This document shows positions 12,495-25,685 of a DNA stretch of 64,000 bases, piece after piece. The notes beneath the pieces were generated by a model. The model was not told the origin of the DNA. It saw only the letters and a list, made by a program, of their open reading frames with translations, and ran no database searches. The stretch lies in assembly GCF_003286085.1 (NCBI RefSeq), contig NW_020825312.1, positions 1,922,001-1,986,000 of the forward strand, written 5' to 3'. The position numbers and the translations under genes are program-made. Every line of letters begins with the position of its first letter. Positions within the stretch are counted from its first letter, which is position 1. This stretch comes from Drosophila persimilis. Taxonomy: Eukaryota; Arthropoda; Insecta; Diptera; Drosophilidae.

Positions 12495-14372
12495 TTTTAG
12501 GGCCTAAGACTTACAAAATATTTGTACAAGTTAGAAATAGTAAATAAAGCGCCAGAATGAACAGCTGGGTGTCTATCGATTTCAGTTCAGTCAAGAGCTT
12601 CGCTTCAAAGTCGGCAGATGGCGCCTGTTTCGAGCACTGAAAATAATCGAGTTCAAATTTGAATTTGAATAAAATTCAATTCTGAACTAATTCTCAAAGT
12701 GAAATGAAATAGCGTCTTGCTTTAGTATAGTATATTTTATTTTTATATTCCCCTACGCTTAGTAAGGTTTCATTGATGATGAACTTTCACTGAATTTGAA
12801 CACTGTGCTAATTTTTGCGTTATATTTGTATTCCATTTAATGTAACTATCAATTTCTATTGTTTAATATTTGCTTGGTGTGTGTTTTGTATTGTGTGGTG
12901 TGTGGGTGTTTATCTGTTTCTTAATCCTACCATATAAATAAGGTTCGTTTTCGTTTTGTAAATGCTATTCTTATTCTTCTTCTGGAAGCAAAATTCCATA
13001 CGATTTGCTCTCGGTTCAACAACAGTATAAATTAATGACAAAGGTGCACAATAATAAAATAAAGTAAATACATACATACAATGAGATGCAAAAGCGTAAA
13101 ATAAATAATCAATTTTAAATAAATAAAAGTTCAAATAACAAAAAAACGTGGCCACCGAATAATTTCGAGTTGGTTCTTTCAGCGCAGGTCTTTGCAGGTC
13201 GTCAAACTTGGTTTAACAATAAAACTCGATCTGCTGCGCTGCATTTGTAAAACTGCCAGCCAAGGGTATTTCTGTCACCTTCACCGGCATTCAATCTACG
13301 ATTAACAATATTACAATTTTTCGACTTACAACTAGGCGTAGACTTTAAATGGACTCGTTAATTTTACTATTGAAATGTTTCTTGGGCTATCTTTAGACTT
13401 TAGACTTTGTTCATTGCAACTTTTCGTGTATTTTTCGTGGATTCTTAAGCTCAACAGACAAGCTTATTTGATCTTATTTAAACTTTTCTGTCTACTTAAA
13501 ATACCACATAATATAATGTTCAAAAAGAACTGTCCTACTGATCAAATAATAATAAATAATACAAACAGGGCCAGGGGGCAAACTTTTTTGAATAATTTGC
13601 TTAATACTATGTAAATTATTTTAATACCAATTTGTTACTTGACTTTAGAGCTCATTGATATTCAATTTATAGCTAACTGAATTCTGTTTAATGTTTAGTA
13701 TTTGATTCGTGTTTTGTTTTAACTCTGTTACCGAAAGAAGGCATGGGGCGCGGGGCGTGGGGCATGGGCTAGCAATTTCCATGAAATTTCAACCAGCAAC
13801 ATCTTCTAGGTATTACGATTTCGAGTTGTCCATCAGTTATAGCTGCTTAGAGTACTAGTACTAGTGTAATATTAGTTACAATCATTCAATTACGTACAGG
13901 AGTGATGGGGTGGGTGATGGTGACGAGTGAGGGATTAGTTAGTTGGGCTTCTATCTCTTATACTACTATTCTGGGGGAGGGGCTTGGGCTTACGCTTAGG
14001 CTCTACGACATAAACAATTAACACATAGTACATTCAGAGACAATCTGCTAAGCAACGGATTCGGGAGTAGAGTGGAGTGGATTGGAGTGGAGAGGAGTGG
14101 AGTGGAGTGGATGGGTGGGAGTGAGGGTGGTAGGGGGGTTTAAATTTGGCTTCAATTGCTAATAGAAATGCGGCGGCGGCAACGTTTGCGAGGGCAACGT
14201 CAACGACGGCGGATGCTTCTCCCATCAGACAACAGAATCCTTGCGTATCCTGCGTTTTCCGCATTTGTTAGCATGTGTTGTTAGCGAGCATGTGAGGAAG
14301 CAGGGGAAAAGAAGACAAAATACAACAATCGATGAATGAGTAATGAAGCGAACAAGCAAGTTATGAAATTCA
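12495..14372. other. Intergenic: CDIN1-like promoter and diablo 3' UTR
   Basis: No coding exon is recognised. The part nearest 12500 should hold the promoter of the - strand gene. The part nearest 14372 is probably the long 3' UTR of diablo. Simple sequence includes GGAGT repeats at about 14069-14111 and a GGGGCGTGGGGC block near 13740-13770. Confidence 0.5.
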
Positions 14373-16542
14373 TTAGGATGGGGGATTATTATGCTGCTTA
14401 AGACTGTTTTCGCACCACATATAGTTTTCAGTCTGAGGAGCACGCATCACGCCCACGCCACCGCCCAGGCGGCGGTAGTTCATGCAGCCACAGAGACGCC
14501 ATTGATTCGTCTCCGGATCGTACACCTCGATGGTCTTCAGATAGGCGGAGCCATCAAAGCCGCCCACCGCGTACAGTTGTCCGTTCACCACGGCCAGGCC
14601 GACCTGCAAAAGCACACACGCGCGCATAGCACAAATGGAAGTTAAAAATCGTAGCTTAGGTTCGGAGACCTTTATCATCACTCACCCCGCTGCGTCGCGA
14701 GGTCATGGCCACAATGGGGCTCCAGGTGTTGGTCAGTGGATTATAGCGCTCAGCGGACGAGAGCTCCATACAATCATCTCGCCCGCCAACGGCATAGATA
14801 TAGTTGTTGAACACCGCACAGCCCAAGTGCTTGCGACGCGTGGACATGGGACTGACGGCCACCCATTTGTTTTGCCTGCAAACACATAGCCATTTGACAT
14901 TAGTCCAGATACAGATCCAGGGGAGGAAGGTATTAAGGCACTCACCTAGGATCATAGCGCTCTACTGTATTCAAGGGACATTGGCCATCCGAGCCACCAA
15001 TCGCATAGAGGAAACCGCCCAAGACGGCCACCGCGACGCCTAGACGTCGTGTGGTCATCGGGGCCACCTTGGACCACTTGTTCTCCTTGGGATCGTAGCG
15101 CTCCACGTGATTCAGGCACTGGACCCCGTCCTGGCCACCAACAGCATACAAGAAACCGTCTAACACCGCCACGCCCACACTGGTGCGGCACGAGGTGGTG
15201 GGTGCCACATCACAGGACCATTGATTCGTCTGCGGGTCGTAGCGCTCGATGCTGTTCAGGTAACTCTGACCGTCGTGGCCACCCACAGCATAGAGTAGAT
15301 CGTTGAGGACGGCCACGCCTACACCGCAGCGTCGCTTGCTCATGGGTGCAACCATTTTCCAGTCGTTGGTCTGCGGATCGAAGCGCTCCACTGAGGCAAT
15401 TGCGTCGCCGGAGCACCAGCCTCCTACGGCAAACAGAACCTCGCCGCGACGTGTTGGCTTGCGGGGTCGGGTGCGTGGACCCTGCATCAGAGGGCGCTCC
15501 TGGGGCAGCAGCAGATAGTTCTTGGCCTCATCCACTAGATCCCGGCAAGCCTCGTCGCTGCGGACCAGGAGATCGGAGCCCACAGTGCCGACCAGGAACT
15601 TTGGAGAGAGTAGAGGCAGACGGACGTGTTGGAGTACCTTTAGTGGAGAGAAGCACAGAGGCATTATGATGAGCTGAAAGATATCATCGAAAACTCACCT
15701 GGGCCAAATGCTGGCGCCTCTCGGCCACATTGTACTTTAGCCACGACATGACCGCATTGAAGACCTGCTCCTCGGAGCGGACGTTAAGCTCGTCGCTGCA
15801 GATAATGTCCACCAGCTGGCCAACAGGCAGCAGCAAGAACTCCTCGCTCTCCATCACCTCCTGGAAGTTGTGCTGGGTAAATTTGTCGGCAATGCGAAGC
15901 AGCTCGCGGCAGGAGTGTGTGTCGGCAAAGGCTCGGATGCCCAGGCAGTTGGTCGGGTCCAGTTGGCGCTTGAGGAACTCGCAGCAAATGTCCTAGCAAA
16001 TAAAAGATAACAACACTCCCCATGTAAACAAACACAACGCACAAAGCAGTCTTTGATCTAACCTGGATCTCCACCAGCTGAAGCAGGCAGGCGGCTGGCA
16101 GCAGAGTCTGCACGTTGGACTCCTCGACAATGATGTGGGCCGTGTAGCAAAAGTCGATGAGCAGTTCCATGGCGTTCTCGTCGATGTCGCGTATGGTGAC
16201 CTCTGTTTGGCGTGACTCCTCCAGCTCTCCCGTGAACATTGCACAGAAGTAAGAGCTACAGGCGGATAGTATAACCCGATGGGCGAAGATTTTGCGCCCA
16301 CCGACATTGAGCACAACGTCGCACAGCTCGCGATGGCGCCGCAGCATGTTGAGCTCGGTCAGCGTCACCTTTGGATGCTTCTCGGATGTGTGCGAGAGGC
16401 GGGCCGGAGATGGTGGACGGTCCACGCCCGTGGTGCCGGCCACACCAAGGCCTGTGTTGCCTGCAGAACTAGAATTTCCACTTGCATTTCCGGCTGCAGC
16501 TGGGCCACTTCCTCCGCCCGTGGAGCCCGGAAGGTCGCCCAT
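14373..16542 (-). CDS. dbo: diablo, BTB-BACK-Kelch substrate adaptor for Cullin-3
   Basis: Five exons on the - strand, 16542-16063, 15992-15699, 15637-14946, 14875-14686 and 14603-14373, close to 628 residues. A Gly/Ser/Ala-rich leader of about 57 residues precedes the BTB domain ('[20 protein letters not shown]', '[12 protein letters not shown]'). A BACK region follows ('[20 protein letters not shown]'), then six Kelch blades from about residue 325, each with a double glycine such as '[20 protein letters not shown]'. The family (KLHL20-like) recruits substrates to CUL3 ubiquitin ligase. The start is the first ATG in the Gly-rich leader. Regulation: the transcript probably starts near 16970, just downstream of a Motif 6/Motif 1 pair on the - strand. 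Confidence 0.93.
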
Positions 16543-16973
16543 TCTGTTCGCCGCTAAGCGCAGCGGGGCGGAAGCAACCCAACCCCACACGGCGTCTATC
16601 TGTGGATTTGAGGAATTGAGAAAATCTGTTTGAACTAGGAGCAATGTTAGTTTTTCCAGCGCGTTTTTCACCCAGCCTTGTGAGACACACTGACACACAA
16701 TGTAACACACAAACACACACAAGCGCAGGCACAGCCACTCATGTACACACACACATGGCGATGTCGATGTCCCAATACCTTTGCTTCTCTGTTCTCCACG
16801 GATACAAAGCACGTCCAGGGCCAGCTGCAGGCGGAAAATTTCGAAAATGCAATTTTGCTGCTTGCTTAAAGCAACCACATTTATAAAATTTTCGTTGCAC
16901 AAAAGCGCTTATTTTTTTTGCAAACAGAAAAATTATTTGGGCTGGAAAAATCGAAACTCCGTAGCTATGTAAT

Positions 16974-17016
16974 CAGTGTGACCGCGGATTTATCGAGGGT
17001 CAGAAAATATACCGAA
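16974..17016 (-). promoter_or_regulatory. Motif 6 plus Motif 1 core promoter of diablo
   Basis: Read on the - strand, TTCGGTATATTT (17016-17005) fits Motif 6 (KTYRGTATWTTT) and CGGTCACACTG (16984-16974) fits Motif 1 (YGGTCACACTR, bound by M1BP). This pairing is known at constitutive fly promoters. Transcription would start close to Motif 1, giving a 5' UTR of about 400 nt before the diablo ATG. Confidence 0.75.
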
Positions 17017-17708
17017 ATATACCTTCACATTTTCCAAATATATGTAACGTAAATGCCGCCCCTCTATTTAAAAAAAAGTGATCATCTAGAGTTGCGGAAA
17101 ACACTTTGAGTCAATTCTTTTTGTAGACCCATCCTATCTCTATACTTAAAAAAACCACCACAATGCCTTTCTCCAGTGCTGAACTAAAATTCGTCAAGGT
17201 TCATAATATTCGTGGGGTATATAGTCGACAACGTCGACAGGAAATCATTTTCCCCGATCTAGATATTCGGCTTAATATTATTAGCTAGCTATATGAGTTA
17301 TATTTCTACATTTAAGGACCCCGTTGTTTTGGATTGTGTCTGAAATAAGGTTTAAACAAAAAATTCAACAGCAATTTTCACCAAATAAATTAAATTAAAT
17401 TCTAAATAAATACATATTTATTTAAAAATGACAGATACACCTGTCTTAACTTAATTTACTAGTAAGGTGACATCGTCCCCTGTGGTGAGGAATCACTTTT
17501 TAAACTAGCCCGCTAGTCAAGGTATATGTATATGTTCGTTAATATATAAGCAATTTATACTATTTTCATTGTTTTCTGTTTTCGAGTTTATTCTTAAACA
17601 ATAAAAAAGTAGACAATGAAAACAAATTATTAAAAATATGGAAATAATAATTTAAAAAAAACATTAAAAAATTTGTTTTACGGTATATTTTGAAAATGAG
17701 AATTGTAT
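17017..17708. other. Spacer between the mirror promoters
   Basis: AT-rich 0.7 kb. It contains a 41-codon + strand frame at 17163-17288 starting MPFSSAELKFVKVHNIRG, which I do not recognise and which has no clear support. No other feature is seen. Confidence 0.4.
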
Positions 17709-17768
17709 TTCGGTATATTTCTGAGAGGCAGAGGGGTTTATTTTATTGATAAATCCGCGGTCACACTA
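17709..17768 (+). promoter_or_regulatory. Motif 6 plus Motif 1 core promoter of Dcp2
   Basis: TTCGGTATATTT at 17709-17720 is an exact Motif 6 match, and CGGTCACACTA at 17758-17768 is an exact Motif 1 match. The 5' UTR would run about 780 nt to the ATG at 18546. The flanking word ATAAATCCGCGGTCACACT also occurs in reverse complement at the diablo promoter. Confidence 0.8.
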
Positions 17769-18545
17769 CGCGACGCTGACGAGGAAGCGATTTTCCAGAA
17801 GTTGTAAAAAAACCTTTTTTAAAGTTACAAAATAGTTACTACATTTAAGTGCAAGGGTGTAAATAAATCAATACAGGTCGCGGATTGCATTGCATATAAT
17901 AATAACTGAATTGAATAAGGAAAACTAGTGCGACACCACCAAGTAGAAAGTACGTGAAAAAACCAAAAGTGTGTCTGTGTGCGTGCGACGAGTTTTTTCA
18001 TTCGCCTGAAGTGGAGCGAACGTATATTTGTGGATGGCTCTCCACAATAACACAACAAAAATAACAAATGCAGAAAATGTTGAGCAAACAGCAACACCAA
18101 ACGATAGAACAATAGCGAAAGAATGTAAAAGAATCGTTAACAGGACACCAAAATTGCATTGGAAATTGAAATTCGTGCGACAAAAGCAAAAGACTGCAGA
18201 AATTTTCAAAACTTGGCAGCCATATTTACTACAAAAACAAAGCTGTTGTAAAAGTACGTGACAAAACGCTTACACAGAAAATATTCAGCCACACACACAA
18301 ACACACCCAACTCATAAGCAGCGCACTTATATACACATCCACACAAAAACACACACACACACACACACATTTGCACACGTACAGCGTGTTTGAGAGAGAG
18401 ACTGAGAAGGGGAGAAACGCAAATGTGAATTAACAAACAAACAAACAAATAAGAAATATTTTGCGCAAAAGACAGCCCCCCTAAAAATTCAACAAAAGTG
18501 TATTACATAAACAAACACTGCGCATCAGTTTGATATCGAAATATT

Positions 18546-21500
18546 ATGGAAATCGCACCATTGATTAGCAACGCAGCCGTTGCCGCCGTCGCTGCCGTCT
18601 CAGCCTCTGCCTCGTCCACATATGCCTACGAGAGCGAGAGCCGAACCAGCAGAAGCAGTAGCAGCAAGGAAAACGATAATGGTAAGACTGATAAGCGAAA
18701 ATGTCCCAAAATAGATTCACAACAAAGTCATAATCAAAATAAAGCAAACATTGCACAGATTATACAATTCTGCTTGTCCCTGGGTGAACTCCTCTCTCGC
18801 TACAACTCTCTATCTCCCTCTGTCCGCCAGTAGTTTTCCATGCATGTATGCAGAGTAGTACAATCTATGTACTTGTATGTGTCCATGTGCAGCGCATCGT
18901 AGCGCAGCGCAGCGCAGCGCAGTCGCCCGCGAGTTGCAACACTTTTAGAGGAGGAGGTCGCTGAACCGAGCTAGACAGCCATATTTCTTTCAATTCTTTT
19001 AGAGGCCAACGGAGTGTAGCGACAATAACAATGCAAATAGTAATAGTTTTTTGTTTTTGTTTTTAATGCTGTTGCGCAATTTACGCTGGCGCAGATCATT
19101 GCCCAGCCGATTAGTCAGCAATTTGCCAAGGTGCTCCCGTAGCCATTTGCGACATAAGTACATACATATTTACGAACGGGGTAGACAGCATGGCAACAAA
19201 CAATTTAAAGGTCGTACTTATGTACATATTTAATAGCTACTTGTCCACCCCTGGCACCCCTGATCGATGACCGATGACCGATGATCGATAGGTTATCCTA
19301 TCCTATCCTATCCTATCCTATCCTATCCTGGCTGTTAACAGTTGACTCTGGTTCACAGAAAGCTCCGGCTTGGGCTCTCAGACTTTGGCGGTCAAAAGTA
19401 AAATCAAACAACAAATTGACTGATCAAACACTGAAAATTCTGGGAGTTCCCCGCAGATAAAGTTTGAAGAAACTTGAATAAAATTCTATAAAGATTTTTA
19501 GAATACAAAAAATACCACCAGCACTCCTTGGGGGCTATCATATTGTCAGTATTTGTTTGCCCTTTGCTTATCTCTAGAGGTTTAATTTGGTTTTTTCCCC
19601 TTATGTTTTCAAGTCAACAATCTGGCGTTGCTCGCTTCGCTGACGCTTCAGAAAGTGCTGAATATCAACAATAATAATAACAACAACAACAACAACAACA
19701 GCAGCAGCAGCAGCAATAGTGGGGCAGCCATCAGGCTAACTGAACAACAACGACGAAACCTCGACGAAATTCAAGCTGAGGATGATGTATTAAATAGGTT
19801 GCTTAAAAATGGAGCAGTTTTTACCAAAACACAGCCCACGCCCCCCATAACCATCGAGAAGAAAAGACAGAACCAGCAGCAACAGCATCAGCAGCAGTAT
19901 CAGCATGCACACCTGCAACACCAGCAGCAGCAGCAGCAACAACAACAACAACAGCGGCAGCAGCAACAACAGCAGCAACAGCAACAACAGCAGCAGCAGC
20001 AGCAACAAAACAGCGCGCAGAAGCAACGCCTCGATTCATCCATATCATCCACACACTCATCGACATCAACGAACTCCTCCTATGGCAGCTCCTCCTCCGA
20101 AGATGTACTTGTGGCCGGGACCAGCACTAGCAGCAGCAGGAGAGCCCCAGGAACAGCGACAGGAACCATAGGAAGCTTAGCATCCGTAAAGGCGTCCAGC
20201 ATTAAATTGCCAGAGAAATCGAAAATTCCGTCCGATATACTTGATGATCTGGCCAGTAGATTTATAATCAATGTACCGGACATGGAGCTAAACAATCTAA
20301 TAAGAATATGCTTTCAAATCGAGTTGGCCCATTGGTTCTATCTGGATTTCTTTTGTGCCCCCGAAGTGAATGAAGATGGTGTGCCCACGATTGTACAGCG
20401 GAAGCTACCAGCGGTGGGGATCAAACAGTTTGCCATGCAATTGTTCCAAGTGAGTGTTTGCTTCCCTTCTCTTCCCTGCCCTTCCCTCCAATTACATATC
20501 TATCTAATGCCAATCGAATCGTTTATGTTGCCACACACAGCACATTCCCTTCCTGAACAAACATTTTGGCACTGTGGAGCAAATACTGCAAGAGTGGAAG
20601 AACTACAAGATGTCGGTGCCCACATACGGTGCCATTTTGGTGTCTGAAGATCACAATCATTGCTTGCTAGTGCAGTCCTATTTCGCACGCAACTCGTGGG
20701 GCTTTCCCAAGGGGAAAATCAATGAGAACGAGGATCCAGCACATTGTGCAACAAGAGAGGTGAGTTTTTGTGTGGAATAAACATGGCATTTTAATTGATT
20801 TCTCTTCTTTTTAGGTTTACGAGGAAACTGGGTTCGACATCACCGACATCATCGATGCCAATGATTATATTGAGGCTTTTATCAACTATCAATATACTCG
20901 GCTGTATGTCGTGCGGAATATACCGATGGACACGCAGTTCGCTCCGCGCACACGCAACGAGATCAAATGCTGTGACTGGTTCCGTATTAATGATTTGCCG
21001 GTCAACAAGAATGATGCCATATCGAAAGCCAAACTGGGCAAGAATGCCAATTCCTTCTTTATGATTATACCCTTTGTTAAGCGCCTCAAGAAGTGGGTGA
21101 GTGAGCGTCAGGCTGGCATCGGACCCCGTCGACGCAAATGCTCTGGTCAGCAAAGTCCCAAAGCAGCATCGCCAACCAATGGGAGTGGCAGCTGCAAGAA
21201 GGATGCTGCTGCCTCGCGACGCCAGCGACACAAGTCCATGGGGGATTTGGATGGTGTCAAATTAAATAATCTCAATGGAAAACCGGGTGCCGGTTCCTCC
21301 GGGCCGGTGGCTTGTGCATCGGCCAACACCACAGGCACCATGAACATATGCAATAGCAACAAACGCAATAAACAAAATGGGGCTGCGGGCAGCAATCAAA
21401 CCACGCCACTATCAACGGCAACACACACTCCGGCAGCCACAACTCCCGGAGGAGGAAGTGCTGGAGCAGCTATATCATCGAAGCGTCAACTGTTCCATAG

Positions 21501-22223
21501 CCACAGTCAAAATGATGCACAGCAGCAGCAGCAACAGCAGCAGGTGTCCCATGGCAATGACAAAGTAATCCACTAGCAATCTCTTTTATTCAACTGTCTA
21601 ATCCATTTGCAACATCCATTTAATAGGTGGTCAGCTCCTTTGATTTGATACGAAAGGAGAAACAGCAGCTTCTGAGGGCAGCCAAGTTGCAGAAGCAACA
21701 CCAGGCGCAGCAGCAACAGCAACTAATGCAGGGCTTGCGCCCTAAGGTTGTGCAAAATGAGAAGCAAGGAAATCATCATCAGCAACAGCAGCAGCAGCAG
21801 CAACAACAATCGCAGCTGCTGGTCAAGAAGAGCCTGGGACAACAACAGCAACAACCCACAACGGGCATGGACTTGATAGCCATGCTATCGGCTGCGGCGG
21901 CAGCTCAGCAAAAGACACCAACAGCGGGACAGCCACGTCCACGGCCAGCATCGGTTTCGCTGAACTTCGAGGGATCCCCAACCACAGGACCATCGCAGCA
22001 GCAGCACAATCAGCTGCAGCGCATGCCCTCGGGCACTAATTTGAGGATTCTGAAGCGAGCCCAATCTCAGCAGCCGTCGCAGCAGCTGCAGCAGCAACAG
22101 CAGCATCAAAGTCAGGTAGGCGTGGGCACGCCTGCTTTAGGGCCGATGGACTTTACGCCCAACTTTAATTCGTGGACGAATTTTACATTCACCAAAAACT
22201 GGATAGAAAATGTGTTTTGCTAA
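18546..22223 (+). CDS. Dcp2: Dcp2, catalytic subunit of the mRNA decapping complex
   Basis: Five exons, 18546-18681, 19614-20449, 20541-20759, 20815-21564 and 21627-22223, give 845 residues. The N terminus is Ala/Ser-rich, then poly-Asn and a long poly-Gln tract (about residues 145-185). Box A follows from about 248 ('IPSDILDDLASRFIINVPDM'). Next is the Nudix fold with 'SVPTYGAILVSEDHNHCLLV' and the Nudix box around 381-404: GKINEN-E, seven residues, then REVYEETGFD, with the metal-binding glutamates intact. Box B is near 'KCCDWFRINDLPVNKNDAIS'. The tail is Gln/Ser-rich and disordered, with short motifs that could bind decay factors. The enzyme removes the 5' cap (m7GDP release) in P-bodies with Dcp1 and Edc proteins. 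The start is inferred from the first in-frame ATG after the long 5' UTR. Confidence 0.93.
18897..18925. repeat. (GCGCA)n microsatellite in Dcp2 intron 1
   Basis: Four to five tandem GCGCA units with flanking near-copies. Confidence 0.7.
19293..19329. repeat. (TATCC)n microsatellite in Dcp2 intron 1
   Basis: About seven perfect TATCC pentamers, preceded by three GATGACC-like units. Confidence 0.85.
19863..20012 (+). repeat. CAG/CAA poly-glutamine tract in Dcp2
   Basis: Mixed CAG and CAA codons give an almost pure glutamine run with an embedded His/Arg. It lies N-terminal to Box A. The mix of codons argues for selection on or tolerance of glutamine, not only raw triplet slippage. Confidence 0.9.
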
Positions 22224-25200
22224 ACATTTTCACACTATTTACTTCCTTCTATTCTATAAAAATTCTGATTGAATGCATTTTCAAGCAAAAGGCCAGATTA
22301 CAGGGAATAAGATATATTTTTGGATGCTTTGTGACAGGAGAGAGAGTGAGAGAGAGAGACAGCTAAAGAGAAGAGACCCTGCCAGGAAGAAAGAAAGAAA
22401 GCATGCCAATTGCATTTAAGAAGTACACATTTGTTATAAAAAAACAACAACTAAATCTTAAACAACGTACCAACACTCAATAGACAACTAATCATGTCTA
22501 GTCCTAGGCTTTGGAGACTATGTATCGTGTAAGCTTCAAGAACTTTAATGATCTCCCACAGGAGAAATCACACTTTTCCACATATATATATATACCTAAC
22601 ATATATATATTCAACATTATATAGGGAACAGCAGGCATGAAAAATGAAATGATTTTCATACCAAAAACTCGAGTCTTCCGCTCAGCACACACGTAACGTA
22701 GCGCTTAGTTTATTCCATGGACAAGGACAAGGACACAAAAGAGACGACATTGAGATTGAAGTACAATACAATACACAATTACTAATTATTATGAATATTG
22801 TTAAGAGTCCTTGCCGTGGAAGCTAAACAGCTAAACGTTTATTGTGTGCGTGAACAAAGCCCCTACTTCGAGCCGTGTGCGGCGTTTAAACGTATTTTTA
22901 GACAAAACCAACAAACTAAACTTAACTAAAGCGTAGCTTTAATACGCCCCAAAACACTCACACACACACACACACCGAAAGTTTTGCCCCAGTTGCTGTG
23001 CAAGTATTCTTATTGAAGTCCTTTAACGACTCACCTGATGGATGAAATTGATGGGGAAAATCGTGTTTGCGGGCAAGGGAAATAATTGGAATTTCTGGGC
23101 CGCTATACTGCCCGCCCCCTTCCCCCACCCCCCACCTAAGAGAAAGATGTGTAGAAAAGAATACAAATAATAACAATGTAAATATTTAAATTGTGATATC
23201 GTATTTCTTAGCACAATTGTGATCTTAACAAAACAAAACGGCTAGCTACTACGTGCAACCAACCACAAACAACTTTTATAAGCGAACGAAGAGAGAGGAC
23301 ATTTTTAAACAATCAAACGAAATTGCGCCCCTTAAAACCAGCGAAAAAACAGACACGGACAGACAGACAGACAGACAGAATGGGAGGCCATTGATTGAGC
23401 GTTCGAGCGACCCACAATGCGGGGCAATTATGAGGCATATCTTCAGGCAAGGCAATAGGCACAGCACCAATAAAATAAATAAGAACAGCCCAAGCGTAAT
23501 GTTGCGCCGGGGATGCAATGCTGTGAATGGATGTTGATGATTGACAAACATTTAACGAATTTAAATTAGTTTAAATTTGAATGATTAAAACATATAGAAG
23601 GACGCTTAAAAGTATTTAAACGATTTGTAAAGGATCAGAAGAGGATGATGTATATTTTTGTGAGCCACTAGTGCGTAAGTGATAGGAGGAGGAGGAGGAG
23701 GAGAAACAGCAGACACATCAGAAGCGAAACGAAACGAAAAGATACCTTCATGAAATATGTGTGTGTTAAGCCTTTTGATAATAACGTATCGTAGACTTCG
23801 TTCAAGTTTTCTACAAAGCCAAGTTTCCTATAATTCATAAGCATGTCCGAAGCCTGTCCAACGATTCGGTTCGGTTCGGTTCGTTCTCTCCACCAAGCAT
23901 ACATAGTCTCCAATGTGTGAAACTGTTGCCTATTAGCGTATATCTTTAGACTAAGCCACTAAACAGAGTCGTCTCCATCTCCACACGCGGTCGTCACTCT
24001 AAACAACGAGAACAAGAACAAGAAAAAGCTAGAAAAACTCCCCCTTAAGATGGCCTTTTGCTTATAATTCGCTTGATAAATTCTGTAACTTCAACCAAAA
24101 AATCCAAAAAATTTGCATTTGCTTAGAAATTTCTAAAATTTGACCTTTAAAGCTTTTTGAAAAGCCATATTAATTTGTATTTTTTATGTTTACATTTTGA
24201 GCTTCAAATTTGTTTTAAACAATTATTCTTTTAATTTGGATTTGGATAACATTGTACAAAAAACAAACAAACAAAAACGAAATATCCTATGATTTTACTT
24301 TAATTTCTGAAACGGAACTGCGTTTCCACACTACCCTTCCCCCGACAAATGTTCTATGAAATTGGCAATAATTTTTTTAGTATTGATATTTTATATTTTT
24401 TTTACTTTTTTCCTATACAAGAAACAATTAATTACGTAGGACATTTGTCTGGGACAAAAAACAAAACAAACAAAACAAAAAAAAAAAAAAAAAAACAAAA
24501 ATACAAGAAAGAAACAACCAAACCATCAAAGATTCAGCAAGCAATGAATATCAAACTATAAACAAAATAAGAACTTTGTTAACAAAGCTTGGGAAATGAA
24601 CTAAAAAGGAGAGAAAGCAAAGCAAATTAATTGTTGTACAATTTCGTTGTGAAAAAAATCAAATATAATGCAAACTGAAACATTTCATTCGAGTCAAACG
24701 GAAAGTTTGTTTAAGCAACAACATAATCTTTATAATTTTAAGTGTGCAAAAAGTGTGTGCTGCTCCAAAATCCCAAAACAATACTATAGTTGATGTTCGT
24801 TTTAACTTATTTTTTTGAACAAGCATACCCATACCATAGCAATATGTAACCATCATGAATGGGACCCTGGATAAAGAAAAAGTTAATTAATGCGAGTGGT
24901 GATGGACGCGCCACCATTAAGCCTACAGAAAAAATCGAGGACTCGCTCTAAACTGAAATTGTTATGCATTTTAGACCATTTTATCCGAAAAAGTGAACAA
25001 AGAACCACTATCAACACGTCCAAAACGAGAACTTAAGGTGCGTCCTAGACTCCAGACCTGAATAGATTGGCAGAGTGAACTGGAACTTAGTAAGAGAAAT
25101 CCCCGTGAAGGATAACCATCCGTTTGCTACAAATCTATTCTGGTGCCAGCACTTCCTTATAAATCATACGATATCAAAAACCCAATTTGTAGACTTTAAA

Positions 25201-25685
25201 CCAAAACCAAGAAAATGTAAAACAAAATTAAATCTCCAATCAAGAACAATTGTAACGTAAAGATTATCAAATCAAATAACTTATTTGTGGCATAATATAT
25301 TTCCCAATATTTTCCCAGCCCCCCCTCCCCACCCAAAATTCCGGCAATAAATTGATGTATCAAGTTTTAATTATCACTTTTTTTATTTGTCGTCTTCTTC
25401 CTCAGACATTTGGAAAGCAAAAGTGGATAGCCGTGTCTACCTTCATTTATATTTTATCGCGGGCATTATCCGTCTACTTAGTAACTACTTAAAGTTGACG
25501 AGAACTAGTTCATTTGGTTCTTAGTGGGGACCATCTATGTTTTCGATTTTAAATCATCGCCGATATGTCGATGATTACATCACTTCTCTTTTATTTTTTC
25601 AACCGAATAAATATATATTTCACAAATATATATGTACATATGAGCGTATTTAGGATAATGATGATTTTCTTACAATTGAACATTT
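22224..25685. other. Long Dcp2 3' UTR and convergent space to the ZAD gene
   Basis: 3.4 kb with no coding exon that I can support. It contains a Pumilio-type word TGTAAATA at 23177-23184, several AATAAA hexamers including one near 25345, a GGA run at about 23683-23703 and an A-rich run at 24477-24494. Much of it is probably Dcp2 3' UTR, because no other + strand gene start is seen before 25.4 kb. The - strand gene ends at 25686. Confidence 0.45.

Noticed and set aside
17163-17288. 41-codon frame between diablo and Dcp2
   Set aside because: It lies between the two promoter motif pairs, has no recognisable family and no splice or promoter support. It is kept only as a note.
24477-24494. Oligo-A run, considered as a retroposon tail
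   Set aside because: No target-site duplication or retroposed gene body is visible upstream. It is more likely 3' UTR simple sequence.
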